Source: Bacteroides graminisolvens DSM 19988 = JCM 15093 (GTDB taxonomy: Bacteria; Bacteroidota; Bacteroidia; Bacteroidales; Bacteroidaceae). From it: DNA of 46,671 bases. The notes beneath the pieces are model-generated. The model was given only the letters and a program-made list of their open reading frames with translations, had not been told where the DNA came from and made no database searches. The position numbers and the translations under genes are program-made. Positions 16,878 through 27,995 of this stretch are shown here, piece by piece. The DNA is taken from NCBI RefSeq assembly GCF_000428125.1, contig NZ_ATZI01000019.1, forward strand, positions 1 to 46,671, in the 5' to 3' direction. Each line of letters opens with the position of its first letter. The first letter of the stretch is position 1.

Positions 16878-16901
16878 CAGGATAATACTAATACTTATAA
16901 C

Positions 16902-17774
16902 ATGAGTTTGAAAATTGTTGTACTGGCAAAACAAGTTCCCGACACACGAAATGTAGGGAAGGATGCCATGAAAGCCGACGGAACTATTAATCGCGCGGCA
17001 CTTCCTGCTATCTTCAATCCGGAAGATCTCAATGCATTAGAGCAGGCTCTCCGTTTAAAAGATGCCCATCCGGGGTCAACTGTTACTATCCTCACCATGG
17101 GTCCGGGCCGGGCCGCCGATATAATTCGTGAAGGATTATTCAGAGGAGCAGATAATGGTTATTTGCTAACCGACAGGGCATTTGCCGGTGCCGATACCTT
17201 AGCCACATCTTATGCATTGGCTACAGCTATCAAGAAGATCGGTACCTGTGACATTATCATCGGTGGACGCCAGGCGATTGATGGTGACACGGCACAAGTT
17301 GGGCCCCAAGTAGCTGAGAAGCTGGGAATGCCCCAAATAACTTATGCAGAAGAGATTTTAAAAGTGACCGACAAAACAATCACAGTAAAACGACACATTG
17401 ATGGTGGAGTAGAAACCGTAACAGGCCCTCTGCCAATGGTTATAACCGTAACAGGATCGGCAGCTCCTTGTCGCCCCCGAAATGCCAGACTCGTGCAAAA
17501 GTATAAACATGCCAAAACAATTACCGAGAAACAACAAGGTAATTTGGACTACACAGAATTGTATGACAAACGCGACTATCTAAACTTGGTTGAGTGGAGC
17601 GTTGCCGATGTACAAGGTGATTTGGCACAGTGCGGACTCTCCGGTTCACCCACCAAGGTGAAAGCTATTCAGAACATTGTATTCCAGGCCAAAGAGAATA
17701 AAACGATTGGTAGCAATGACCGCGAAATTGAAGAACTAATTGTTGAACTGTTAGCTAACCATACCATTGGCTAA
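16902..17774 (+). CDS. etfB: Electron transfer flavoprotein, beta subunit
   Basis: A 290-residue ETF beta subunit started at MSLKIVVLAKQVPDT; the longer frame upstream covers the promoter. It has the ETF adenine-nucleotide alpha-hydrolase-like fold with LNALEQALRLKD, VTILTMGPGRA and IIIGGRQAIDGDTAQVGPQVAE, the conserved loop that binds AMP or FAD. It heterodimerises with EtfA to carry electrons from the acyl-CoA dehydrogenase encoded two genes downstream. Whether this pair bifurcates electrons to ferredoxin cannot be settled from the sequence alone. First gene of a three-gene operon. Confidence 0.93.
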   Translation: MSLKIVVLAKQVPDTRNVGKDAMKADGTINRAALPAIFNPEDLNALEQALRLKDAHPGSTVTILTMGPGRAADIIREGLFRGADNGYLLTDRAFAGADTLATSYALATAIKKIGTCDIIIGGRQAIDGDTAQVGPQVAEKLGMPQITYAEEILKVTDKTITVKRHIDGGVETVTGPLPMVITVTGSAAPCRPRNARLVQKYKHAKTITEKQQGNLDYTELYDKRDYLNLVEWSVADVQGDLAQCGLSGSPTKVKAIQNIVFQAKENKTIGSNDREIEELIVELLANHTIG

Positions 17775-17794
17775 ACTCCTAATTACTGAGAAAT

Positions 17795-18814
17795 ATGAAT
17801 AACTTATTTGTATATTGCGAAATAGAAGACGGAAATGTAGCCGATGTAAGCTTGGAACTCCTTACCAAAGGTCGTTCGCTAGCTAACGAATTGAAATGTC
17901 AGCTGGAAGCTGTTGTAGCCGGAACTAATTTAAAGAACATTGAAAAGCAAATCATTCCTTATGGTGTTGACAAACTACATGTTTTTGACGCCAAAGGTTT
18001 GTACCCTTATACTTCATTGCCCCATACCTCTATATTGGTCAACTTATTTAAGGAAGAACAACCTCAAGTTTGTTTGATGGGTGCTACGGTTATCGGTCGT
18101 GACTTAGGCCCTCGTGTATCGTCGGCCCTAACCAGCGGATTGACAGCCGACTGTACCGCTCTGGAAATTGGTGATCACGAAGATAAAAAAGAAGGAAAGA
18201 CTTATAAGAACCTACTTTATCAAATTCGTCCCGCATTTGGCGGCAACATTGTAGCAACCATTGTCAACCCCGAACATCGTCCGCAAATGGCTACTGTTCG
18301 CGAAGGTGTGATGAAAAAACAAATCCTTTCTGACACTTACAAAGGAGAAGTCATCAAACACGACGTGAGTAAGTATGTTGCTCCGACCGACTTCATCGTT
18401 GAAGTGATAGAACGCCACGTAGAAAAAGCAAAAAATAACTTGAAAGGATCACCTATCATCATTTCGGGCGGATACGGCGTTGGCTCTAAAGAGAATTTTG
18501 ACTTGCTGTTTGAATTGGCCAAAGTGCTGAATGCAGAAGTTGGTGCCAGCCGTGCTGCTGTGGATGCAGGTTTTGCCGAACACGACAGGCAGATTGGACA
18601 AACCGGAGTCACTGTTCGTCCTAAGTTATATATTGCCTGTGGCATTTCGGGACAGATTCAACACATTGCCGGTATGCAGGAAAGTTCAATGATTATCTCC
18701 ATTAATAACGATGAAGATGCACCGATCAATACCATAGCCGATTACGTAATCAATGGTACGGTGGAAGAAGTTATACCGAAGATGATCAAGTTTTACAAAC
18801 AAAATTCTAAGTAA
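17795..18814 (+). CDS. etfA: Electron transfer flavoprotein, alpha subunit
   Basis: A 339-residue ETF alpha subunit. The N-terminal nucleotide-binding-like domain (1-~190) is followed by the FAD domain with PIIISGGYGVGSKENF, VGASRAAVDAGF, QIGQTGVTVRPKLYIACGISGQIQHIAGM and ISINNDEDAPINTIADY, the canonical FAD-binding signature. It begins 20 bases after etfB and ends 2 bases before the dehydrogenase. Cytoplasmic partner of EtfB in acyl-CoA oxidation or reduction. Confidence 0.95.
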   Translation: MNNLFVYCEIEDGNVADVSLELLTKGRSLANELKCQLEAVVAGTNLKNIEKQIIPYGVDKLHVFDAKGLYPYTSLPHTSILVNLFKEEQPQVCLMGATVIGRDLGPRVSSALTSGLTADCTALEIGDHEDKKEGKTYKNLLYQIRPAFGGNIVATIVNPEHRPQMATVREGVMKKQILSDTYKGEVIKHDVSKYVAPTDFIVEVIERHVEKAKNNLKGSPIIISGGYGVGSKENFDLLFELAKVLNAEVGASRAAVDAGFAEHDRQIGQTGVTVRPKLYIACGISGQIQHIAGMQESSMIISINNDEDAPINTIADYVINGTVEEVIPKMIKFYKQNSK

Positions 18815-18816
18815 TC

Positions 18817-20520
18817 ATGGCTAATTTTTATATCGATACACCGGAACTCAAGCACCACTTGAATCATCCGTTAATGAAAAGAATCGTAGATCTGAAAGAA
18901 AGAAACTACGCAGACAGAGAAAATTACGAATACGCTCCTGTTGACTTCGAAGATGCAATGGACAGCTATGATAAGGTTCTCGAAATTGTGGGTGAAATTT
19001 GTGGTGATATCATTGCGCCCAACGCCGAAGGTGTTGATCACGAAGGCCCTTCCGTTGCCGACGGTCGGGTGACGTATGCAAACGGAACTTTTGCTAACCT
19101 GGAAGCTTGCCGCAAGGCCGGTTTAATGGGTATGGCTATGCCCCGACGTTTTGGCGGACTTAACTTCCCCGTTGTGCCTTACATCATGGCGGCAGATATT
19201 GTGAGCCGCAGTGACGCAGGTTTTGAAAACTTGTGGGGACTTCAGGATTGTGCCGAAACGATTTATGAATTCGCTAACGAAGATCAGAAGAAACGCTATA
19301 TAACCCGTGTTTGTCAGGGAGAAACCATGTCAATGGACCTGACGGAACCCGATGCCGGTTCCGACCTGCAATCGGTTATGCTCAAAGCTACTTACAGTGA
19401 GAAAGACGAATGCTGGTATCTGAACGGAGTGAAACGTTTCATTACCAACGGTGACGCCGACATTCACCTTGTATTGGCACGCTCGGAAGAAGGTACTCAT
19501 GACGGTCGCGGCTTGTCTATGTTCATTTACGACAAACGAAACGGCGGAGTGAACGTGCGTAGAATTGAAAACAAGATGGGTATCAAAGGATCACCTACTT
19601 GCGAGCTGGTTTACAAAAACGCAAAAGCAGAACTTTGCGGTGATCGTAAACTGGGTCTTATTAAATACGTTATGGCGCTGATGAACGGTGCCCGTCTGGG
19701 TATTGCCGCTCAATCGGTGGGATTATCGCAGGCCGCTTACAACGAAGCATTGGCTTATGCCAAAGACCGCAAACAGTTTGGAAAAGCAATTATTGAATTC
19801 CCGGCTGTTGCTGAAATATTGTCTTTGATGAAAGCTAAACTCGATGCGTCACGCACCTTGTTATATGAAACAGCTCGTTATGTAGATGTTTATAAAGCTC
19901 TCGACGATATTGCCAAAGAACGTAAACTAACTCCAGAAGAACGTCAGGAACAGAAAACATTCTCTAAGTTAGCCGATAGCTTTACTCCTCTTGCCAAAGG
20001 AATAGGCAGTGAGTTTGCAAACCAAAATGCATACGACTGTATTCAGATTCACGGTGGTTCGGGTTTCATGAAAGATTATGCTTGTGAGAGAATTTACCGT
20101 GACTCACGCATCACTTCCATTTACGAAGGTACTACGCAATTGCAGGTGGTTGCAGCCATCAGATACGTTACGACCGGTGCTTATTTAGCTAAAATCCGCG
20201 AATATGAAACGGCACAGGTAGCTCCTGAGTTTGAAGGATTAAAGAATAGATTGAAAGAGCTGGCAAATAAATACGAGGCTATTGTGACTAAAATCACTGA
20301 AGAGAAAGATCAGGAACTGATTGATTTCGCCGCTCGCCGTTTAGTAGAAATGTCGGCCCATCTTATCATGTCTCACCTAATGGTTCAAGATGCAAGCAAG
20401 AACGATTTGTTTACTGAATCGGCTCATGTTTACGTAAGATTCGCTGAATCTGAAATAGACAAGCATGTTACTTTCCTTAGCAAATTCGACAAAGATGATT
20501 TAGCTTACTATAGAAAGTAA
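18817..20520 (+). CDS. Acyl-CoA dehydrogenase
   Basis: A 567-residue FAD-dependent acyl-CoA dehydrogenase. It has the usual N-terminal helical domain, the middle beta domain (MSMDLTEPDAGSDLQSV, WYLNGVKRFITNGD) and the C-terminal helical domain (ARLGIAAQSVGLSQAAYNEALAYAKDRKQFG, IHGGSGFMKDYACERIYRDSRI). The catalytic Glu is in TSIYEGTTQLQ. It is longer than the ~380 residues of short-chain enzymes because of a C-terminal helical extension of ~110 residues and an insertion before it (KALDDIAKERKLTPEERQ). Co-transcribed with etfBA, its likely electron partner. Chain-length preference is unknown; a butyryl-CoA-type role is possible. Confidence 0.9.
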   Translation: MANFYIDTPELKHHLNHPLMKRIVDLKERNYADRENYEYAPVDFEDAMDSYDKVLEIVGEICGDIIAPNAEGVDHEGPSVADGRVTYANGTFANLEACRKAGLMGMAMPRRFGGLNFPVVPYIMAADIVSRSDAGFENLWGLQDCAETIYEFANEDQKKRYITRVCQGETMSMDLTEPDAGSDLQSVMLKATYSEKDECWYLNGVKRFITNGDADIHLVLARSEEGTHDGRGLSMFIYDKRNGGVNVRRIENKMGIKGSPTCELVYKNAKAELCGDRKLGLIKYVMALMNGARLGIAAQSVGLSQAAYNEALAYAKDRKQFGKAIIEFPAVAEILSLMKAKLDASRTLLYETARYVDVYKALDDIAKERKLTPEERQEQKTFSKLADSFTPLAKGIGSEFANQNAYDCIQIHGGSGFMKDYACERIYRDSRITSIYEGTTQLQVVAAIRYVTTGAYLAKIREYETAQVAPEFEGLKNRLKELANKYEAIVTKITEEKDQELIDFAARRLVEMSAHLIMSHLMVQDASKNDLFTESAHVYVRFAESEIDKHVTFLSKFDKDDLAYYRK

Positions 20521-20540
20521 GCTTCTAATCACCGCTATAT

Positions 20541-20583
20541 AAGGGCACTCTCTTCTGTTTTTGAAGAGGGTGCCCTTTCTTTT
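20541..20583 (+). terminator. Intrinsic terminator of the etf-acd operon
   Basis: AAGGGCACTCTCTTC pairs with GAAGAGGGTGCCCTT (one G-T wobble), followed by TTCTTTT. Confidence 0.88.
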
Positions 20584-20711
20584 ATAATTAAACATATACA
20601 AACAACCCATAATAACAGTTAATTTATAGTCGCACATATATCAATACTGAATTTAATACGCTTTATTTGCATACAACTTAACACAAGTTGAACCTTAAAC
20701 ATTACGCAATT

Positions 20712-23204
20712 ATGAAGAGTAAAGGTTGGCTATTTGCCATTTCACTCTCTGTTATGTCGTTAAACGTATGCGCAGAGCAGTGGATAAGAATTAACCAACT
20801 CGGCTACTTGCCTCAATCCAGAAAAGTTGCAGTCTTTATGAGTGAAGAGAAAATTGAAATTAAAGAGTATGCTTTAATTGATGCATTCACCGGAAAAGTT
20901 GCAAGAACATTTGCCACCCCCCTGGCAAAAGGGAAAAACGGAAAGATGGAGAGCACGTACCGATTGGATTTCAGCGACTTTAATCAAACCGGAACCTATT
21001 ATCTGAAAGCAGGGACAACTCAATCTCCCCGCTTCAGTATAGATCCGGGCGTTTACAATGGAACTGCCGATTTTTTGCTGAACTATATGCGTCAGCAAAG
21101 ATGCGGCTATAATCCGTTTCTAAAAGACAGTTGTCATGTACATGACGGCTACATTGTTCATCACCCAACGAAGACCGGTCAACACATTGATGTACGCGGG
21201 GGTTGGCATGATGCAACCGACTATCTGCAATACACCACCACTTCTGCAAACGCTATTTATCAAATGATGTTTGCGTACCAACAAAACCCCGAGGCATTTG
21301 CCGATGCATATAATGAAGCGGGACTAAAAGGGAGCAACGGTATACCGGATATTGTAGACGAAATCAGGTGGGGGCTCGACTGGTTAAACAGAATGAATCC
21401 TGAAAAGGGGGAATTTTATAATCAGATTGCCGACGATAGAGATCATACCGGCATGCGTTTACCCAACAAAGACTTGGTTGATTACGGTTATGGCCCGGGA
21501 AAAGGACGTCCTGTGTACTATTGCAGCGGAGAGAAACAAGTTCGGGGTAAATTCACCAACGCAACGACCGGTATTGCAAGCACAACCGGGAAGTTTGCCT
21601 CTTGTTTTGCGTTAGGAGCAACCATCATGCGGAAGTATGACCCTGCCTTTGCCGATGCATTGGCAATCAAAGCTCACGACGCATATCAAAGTGGAATGGA
21701 AAAGCCGGGCGCCTGCCAAACGGCTTCCGTGCTATCTCCTTATATTTACGAAGAAGACAACTGGACGGACGACATGGAACTGGCTGCTGCCGAGTTGTTC
21801 CTGACTACAAAACACAATCAATTTCTGGAACAGGCCATTGAGTACGGAAGAAAAGAGCCTGTTACGCCGTGGATGGGTGCAGACAGTGCCAAGCATTACC
21901 AATGGTATCCTTTTATGAATATGGGACATTACCGATTGGCGAGCACAGCAAACCAACGTGTAAGCAACGAATTTATCAGGAACATGCGCTCGGGCATACA
22001 GCGAGTGTACGAAAAAGCCAAAGAAGATCCTTTCCTGTTTGGCATTCCCGGCGTATGGTGTTCCAATAACCTGACCGCCGCCATGCTTACTCAGTGCCGG
22101 TTGTACAGGGAGGTAACAGGTGATTTAACCTATGAGGAGATGGAAGCCTCCCTGCGCGACTGGCTGTTTGGCTGTAATCCGTGGGGCACAAGTATGATAG
22201 CCGACCTGCCTCTTTGGGGTGATTACCCCAGCCAACCGCACTCGTCGTACTATACCGCCCGGTTAGGAAACACGTCGGGAGGACTGGTTGACGGTCCGGT
22301 GTACGCAACTATATTCAAAGGTTTAAGAGGGGTGCATTTGGATGGCGGAGAATCATACGAACGCTTCCAGCCCGAGAGCTTGGTTTACCACGATGACACG
22401 CACGACTATTCAACCAATGAACCCACGATGGACGGTACTGCTTCGTTAACCTATTACTTGTCGGCCTTGCAGAAAGACGGAATTAAGAGCGGTCATACAT
22501 TAAGCAATAAGAATACGTTCATCAACGGAGGAATCATTCGTACGGATACAACCAGCAAACAAATCACATTGATCTTTACCGCAGACGACAAAGCAGACGG
22601 AGCGGCAGATATCAGAGAGATTCTTCGCAAAGAGAAAATAAAAGGAAGTTTCTTCTTCACCGGACGGTTTTACAGAACATTTCCGGAGGTTGTCTCTCTT
22701 TTAAGAAACGACGGTCACTATCTAGGCGCTCACAGCAACGCACACCCTCTTTATTGCTCTTGGGAAAAAAGAGACTCCACCTTAATCAGCAGGGAGGAGT
22801 TTGAAAAGGACTTATTGGCTAACTACGAATTAATGAATCAGGCAGGCATTGCATACACGGACGCTCCTTATTTTGTTCCTCCTTACGAACACTATAATGC
22901 AGAAATTGCGTCGTGGGCCAAGAGTATGGGTATACAACTGATTAACTTCACACCGGGCAGCGGAACAAATGCCGACTATACCACCCCGGAAATGAAGAAC
23001 TACAAAAGCAGTGAAACCATCTATAAACAAGTGCTATCCAAAGAAAAAGAAAAGGGACTGAACGGTTACATCATACTGATTCATTTAGGAACCGATGACA
23101 AACGTACCGACAAGTTCTATAAAAACGGCATGAGGAAAATGATTTCGAAGCTAAGAAAAGAAGGGTATGTTTTTACCGGACTAGCAGAAGCTTTAAACAG
23201 ATAA
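20712..23204 (+). CDS. GH9 glycoside hydrolase fused to a NodB-type polysaccharide deacetylase
   Basis: An 830-residue secreted enzyme started at MKSKGWLFAI, with signal ending NVCA. Order of domains: N-terminal Ig-like module (~22-112), GH9 (alpha/alpha)6 catalytic domain (~113-600), and C-terminal CE4/NodB-like domain (618-830). The GH9 base aspartates are in GGWHDATDY (Asp167, Asp170) and the acid Glu570 in STNEPTMDG. The CE4 part has FTADDKADG (Asp625, Asp626), the metal-binding HSNAHP (His674, His678), VPPYEHYN and ILIHLGTD. The usual Arg of motif 3 is replaced. GH9 enzymes are beta-glucanases. Pairing with a deacetylase suggests attack on an acetylated beta-glycan, but the substrate is unknown. 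No SusC/D neighbours are present. Confidence 0.88.
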   Translation: MKSKGWLFAISLSVMSLNVCAEQWIRINQLGYLPQSRKVAVFMSEEKIEIKEYALIDAFTGKVARTFATPLAKGKNGKMESTYRLDFSDFNQTGTYYLKAGTTQSPRFSIDPGVYNGTADFLLNYMRQQRCGYNPFLKDSCHVHDGYIVHHPTKTGQHIDVRGGWHDATDYLQYTTTSANAIYQMMFAYQQNPEAFADAYNEAGLKGSNGIPDIVDEIRWGLDWLNRMNPEKGEFYNQIADDRDHTGMRLPNKDLVDYGYGPGKGRPVYYCSGEKQVRGKFTNATTGIASTTGKFASCFALGATIMRKYDPAFADALAIKAHDAYQSGMEKPGACQTASVLSPYIYEEDNWTDDMELAAAELFLTTKHNQFLEQAIEYGRKEPVTPWMGADSAKHYQWYPFMNMGHYRLASTANQRVSNEFIRNMRSGIQRVYEKAKEDPFLFGIPGVWCSNNLTAAMLTQCRLYREVTGDLTYEEMEASLRDWLFGCNPWGTSMIADLPLWGDYPSQPHSSYYTARLGNTSGGLVDGPVYATIFKGLRGVHLDGGESYERFQPESLVYHDDTHDYSTNEPTMDGTASLTYYLSALQKDGIKSGHTLSNKNTFINGGIIRTDTTSKQITLIFTADDKADGAADIREILRKEKIKGSFFFTGRFYRTFPEVVSLLRNDGHYLGAHSNAHPLYCSWEKRDSTLISREEFEKDLLANYELMNQAGIAYTDAPYFVPPYEHYNAEIASWAKSMGIQLINFTPGSGTNADYTTPEMKNYKSSETIYKQVLSKEKEKGLNGYIILIHLGTDDKRTDKFYKNGMRKMISKLRKEGYVFTGLAEALNR

Positions 23205-23262
23205 TGTTTGTTCACCAAGATACTAGTCTGTATTTATTCCCCCAAAAATACAGATAATAGAA

Positions 23263-23292
23263 GAGGTTCGGGCTTGTGAAAGTCCGAACCTC
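23263..23292. terminator. Hairpin between convergent GH9-NodB and threonine aldolase genes
   Basis: GAGGTTCGGGCTT pairs with AAGTCCGAACCTC around a 4-base loop, with one G-T wobble. T-tracts are short on both strands. Confidence 0.6.
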
Positions 23293-23328
23293 ATTGCATT
23301 TACCTTTATTATATAGCGTACGAGGAAG

Positions 23329-24342
23329 TTATTGATGCAGCAGACTGATAAAGTTATCAATATCCTCGTCCGTCGTATCAAAAGAAGTAACCAGTCGGAT
23401 TTCATTGTTCGCTTCATTCCAGAAATAGAAATAATAGCTTTGCAATAACCGGTCAATCGTTGCACGAGGCATGGTCAGAAACAGCTGGTTGCTTTCAACC
23501 TTTTGTGTAAAGCACACACCCGGGTATTGCTTCAATGCATCGCACAACCGCTGAGCCATTGCATTGGCATGCTCTGCGTTCTTCAACCACAGGTGGTCCG
23601 TTAAGTAAGCCGTAAACTGACAGGATAAATAGCGCATTTTCGATGCCAGCTGAGCCGATTGCTTACGAACGAACGCAGCACTAGCTTTTAGCTCTTCGTT
23701 GAAGATCACAACGCACTCACCCATCATCAAGCCATTTTTGGTACCACCGAAACTCAGTACATCAATGCCGCAGTCGGCTGTGATTTCCTTTAGCGAAGTC
23801 TTTAAATAAGCACATGCATTGGCAATGCGGGCACCATCCATGTGAACATACATTCCATGTTCATGGGCAAGAGACGTAAGCGCCTTCAATTCGACGGGCG
23901 TATATACAGTACCTAACTCAGTACACTGAGACAAGTAAATAGCACCGGGTTGCGAATGATGCTGATCGCCAAAACCATGCAAATAAGGACGTATTAATTC
24001 GGGGGTAAGCTTACCGTCGGGTGTGAGCACCGGACGAATTTGTGCGCCTGTGTTTTTTACCGGTGACCCGCATTCATCAACATAAATATGCGCCGTTTCG
24101 GCACATATAATGGAGTGAAACGGTCTAACCATAAGCTGTAAAGCAACAATATTGCTACCCGTACCGTTAAAAACAAACAGGGATTCACACGCTGGTGTGA
24201 ATGATTCTTTTAGCATGGCAACCGCCTCATCGGTCCACTTGTCACTACCGTATCCCAACGCATGGTCCTCATTGGCACGTTGCAAAGCATCCATCACTAA
24301 AGGATGCACTCCCGAATTATTATCAGATGCGAAACTTCTCAT
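23329..24342 (-). CDS. ltaE: Low-specificity L-threonine aldolase
   Basis: A 337-residue PLP enzyme (fold type I) of the threonine aldolase / beta-eliminating lyase family, splitting threonine to glycine and acetaldehyde. Visible features are the N-terminal FASDNNSGVHPLVMDAL, the Gly/Thr loop FNGTGSNIVALQL, HMDGARIANA (cofactor Asp/Arg), and the Schiff-base Lys202 in LSFGGTKNGLMMGE. Cytoplasmic, stand-alone gene. The stop faces the GH9 gene across a hairpin. The family also contains alanine-racemising or phenylserine-cleaving relatives, so the exact substrate is inferred. Confidence 0.88.
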   Translation of the reverse strand: MRSFASDNNSGVHPLVMDALQRANEDHALGYGSDKWTDEAVAMLKESFTPACESLFVFNGTGSNIVALQLMVRPFHSIICAETAHIYVDECGSPVKNTGAQIRPVLTPDGKLTPELIRPYLHGFGDQHHSQPGAIYLSQCTELGTVYTPVELKALTSLAHEHGMYVHMDGARIANACAYLKTSLKEITADCGIDVLSFGGTKNGLMMGECVVIFNEELKASAAFVRKQSAQLASKMRYLSCQFTAYLTDHLWLKNAEHANAMAQRLCDALKQYPGVCFTQKVESNQLFLTMPRATIDRLLQSYYFYFWNEANNEIRLVTSFDTTDEDIDNFISLLHQ

Positions 24343-24398
24343 ACTCTTTCTTTAAATTTAGTGCAAAGAAAGAGATTTGTTCTCAGAAAAGGAAAACT

Positions 24399-24617
24399 TT
24401 AACCGATATATACGTTAACACATAAGTAAACACATACGTCTTCGCCCTCTTCTTTGAATTCGATCTTATTCTCACGGGCCAACCAACCAATTGCAGCTCC
24501 CAGTTCTTTATCACTTAAACCTGATTTTTCTTGTAAGGCAGCACAACTCCAACACGTGTTATCACTGAGCAGTTTCCAGATTTTGCCTGCATTATGACCA
24601 ATATCATTCTTATTCAT
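24399..24617 (-). CDS. Small winged helix-turn-helix protein (DUF2582-like)
   Basis: A 72-residue protein started at MNKNDIGHNAGKIWKLL. The longer frame adds 16 residues with no domain character. The whole length fits a winged helix: NAGKIWKLLSDN, the WSCAALQEKSGLSDKELGAAIGWLARE recognition region, and a beta-wing (KIEFKEEGEDVCVYL). This matches the Bacteroidetes winged-helix family PF10771 as I remember it. These proteins are presumed DNA-binding, but targets are unknown. Monocistronic between ltaE and groEL. Confidence 0.75.
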   Translation of the reverse strand: MNKNDIGHNAGKIWKLLSDNTCWSCAALQEKSGLSDKELGAAIGWLARENKIEFKEEGEDVCVYLCVNVYIG

Positions 24618-24760
24618 TTCCGAGATTATTATTAGGTTAAACATGTAGTTAGTTAATTCTCGCACTGTAAAAATAACAATAATAGATCAGAAATGTTATT
24701 ACAATAAAGCTAAAAAAGCATTTCAATAGAAAAGATTAACAGTATAACACATTTCATTAA

Positions 24761-24794
24761 AAAAGCCGCTCCCTGAAATCAAGGAGCGGCTTTT
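24761..24794 (-). terminator. Intrinsic terminator of groES-groEL
   Basis: AAAAGCCGCTCC pairs with GGAGCGGCTTTT around a 10-base loop, with a T-run on minus just after the groEL stop. Confidence 0.88.
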
Positions 24795-24814
24795 ATTAAA
24801 TATGGTCGGGAAGA

Positions 24815-26467
<1,653 letters not shown>

Positions 26468-26489
26468 TTATAATTTACATTTCTGATGA

Positions 26490-26762
26490 TTAACCCAAAA
26501 CCGCGAGTACATCGCTTTGACGCATAATGAGGTATTTTGTGCCATCAACTTCAAGTTCTGTTCCGGCGTATTTACCATAAAGAACAGTGTTACCTTCTTT
26601 TAAGACCATTTCTTCATCTTTTGTACCGTGACCTACCGCCACTACTTCACCTTTCAAAGGTTTCTCTTTTGCTGTATCAGGAATAATGATACCACCAATT
26701 GTTTTTTCTTCTGCAGGTGCAGGAAGTATAAGCACTCTGTCTGCTAATGGTTTAATGTTCAT
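26490..26762 (-). CDS. groES: Co-chaperonin GroES (Hsp10)
   Basis: A 90-residue co-chaperonin that caps GroEL rings. It has the conserved [15 protein letters not shown] start, the mobile loop region [30 protein letters not shown], and [32 protein letters not shown]. First gene of groES-groEL. No CIRCE element (TTAGCACTC-N9-GAGTGCTAA) is visible upstream. Two other inverted repeats lie there, described separately. Confidence 0.97.
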   Translation of the reverse strand: MNIKPLADRVLILPAPAEEKTIGGIIIPDTAKEKPLKGEVVAVGHGTKDEEMVLKEGNTVLYGKYAGTELEVDGTKYLIMRQSDVLAVLG

Positions 26763-26810
26763 AGTTGTACCTTTTTATATTAAAATTAAAACTACTATTA
26801 TTTTATAATT

Positions 26811-26895
26811 TCTGCCGTGTGAGACAGACAAAACATATTAAGCGAAAACTATGCCAGAGGCGAATGTCAGTCCGTTTTGGGGTATTAAACTGACA
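26811..26895 (-). promoter_or_regulatory. groES upstream region with two short inverted repeats
   Basis: Upstream of groES are TCTGCC-N6-GACAGA (26811-26828, one mismatch) and TGTCAGT-N17-ACTGACA (26865-26895, perfect 7-bp arms). No clean TTTG/TAnnTTTG pair was found between them; TATGTTTTG on minus, around 26831-26839, is one base too long. They could be operator half-sites or mRNA-leader stems. Confidence 0.3.
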
Positions 26896-26978
26896 ATTTG
26901 ACGGTATGATGGTAGGAAACAATTTGTTTCGCACGAAGAAACTCAGAGTTTGCAACGATGAAACTATTGGAACTTGAC

Positions 26979-27995
26979 TTACTCCTCTTTATCTTTGCTT
27001 TTGGTAATCCAAGACGGAATAACTAAAAATCCCAGCAAAAGATACAAATAGTAAGTGATGATTCTCCATACAAAAGCCACAATCAGGGCAACTCCCGCAA
27101 TAGGAAAGAAACTTTCATAGTATTCTTTAAACATGTATTCGCTCACGCCGCTTCCGCCGGGAGTGGGCGCAACGGTCATCACAATCCAGAGTATCAATTG
27201 ACGGGCAAACGCAAGCAGATGTCCGTTTTGCTCACTAAAGGCAAACAAAAGAGCATTGACCACCGCAAACCGGCAAATCCATGCCAAACAAGTACTGCCC
27301 ATTGCTTTGAACCAAAAGCACATTGATTGATTGCTCAATTCGCCTGAACTTAAAGCTAAGTCAGTGGCAAACACTTCTATTTTGTCTTTCCACCTGCGCA
27401 AAACAGGCAGTTTAGCAATAAGCTGCAAGAGGGACTTCACGTAATTAGGACGTTTAAATAGGGCCACGAACAGAACGACTGTCCACAAAAGAACCACGGA
27501 ATAAGTGGCAATAAAAAGTAATTTAATGCTCGACGAGAACAAGTTGGACGCTCCAAAAAGCTCGTCGGCCGAGAAGAAAAGAAAGATTAGCGGACAGAGA
27601 AGAACTAAAAAAAGCTCGTCGAGGAACAAACAGGCAACCATTATGGCCGAAGCCCGCCCCATTTCAACACCTTCTTTTTTCAGGAAGAGAACAATCAAAC
27701 TACTTCCGCCAACGGAAGAAGGGGTAATCGCAGAGGTGAACTCACAAAGTACATTCACATTAAAAACCTGCCGCCACGAAAGGGCGTAAGCGCTCATCTG
27801 CCTGAATCTTAACATCAAGCCCGCATCCCGCATCAGGATGAGTATAACCGCCAGCACAACACCTGCAATCATTTTGGCATCGACCGTCAGTCCCCTGAAA
27901 AGTGAAGAATCATACTCTTTATAAAAGATTCCAAAAAAAACGGCCATACCTATAACTACAGGTAGTCCGATTGAATATCTACTAAACCCTTTCAT
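26979..27995 (-). CDS. Flippase-like membrane protein (UPF0104 / LPG synthase TM-domain family)
   Basis: A 338-residue inner-membrane protein with about seven to eight helices and no soluble domain. It fits the YbhN/UPF0104 family (PF03706), related to the flippase half of MprF. The conserved SAITPSSVGGSSLIVLFLKKEGV and the late VAPTPGGSGVSEYMFKEYY motif are both typical. The gene overlaps the preceding glycosyltransferase by 14 bases. The pair likely makes and flips, or modifies, a glycolipid; the substrate is not identifiable here. Confidence 0.85.
   Translation of the reverse strand: MKGFSRYSIGLPVVIGMAVFFGIFYKEYDSSLFRGLTVDAKMIAGVVLAVILILMRDAGLMLRFRQMSAYALSWRQVFNVNVLCEFTSAITPSSVGGSSLIVLFLKKEGVEMGRASAIMVACLFLDELFLVLLCPLIFLFFSADELFGASNLFSSSIKLLFIATYSVVLLWTVVLFVALFKRPNYVKSLLQLIAKLPVLRRWKDKIEVFATDLALSSGELSNQSMCFWFKAMGSTCLAWICRFAVVNALLFAFSEQNGHLLAFARQLILWIVMTVAPTPGGSGVSEYMFKEYYESFFPIAGVALIVAFVWRIITYYLYLLLGFLVIPSWITKSKDKEE

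Noticed and set aside
26763..26978. CIRCE/HrcA operator before groES
   Set aside because: No TTAGCACTC-N9-GAGTGCTAA or near match was found on either strand.
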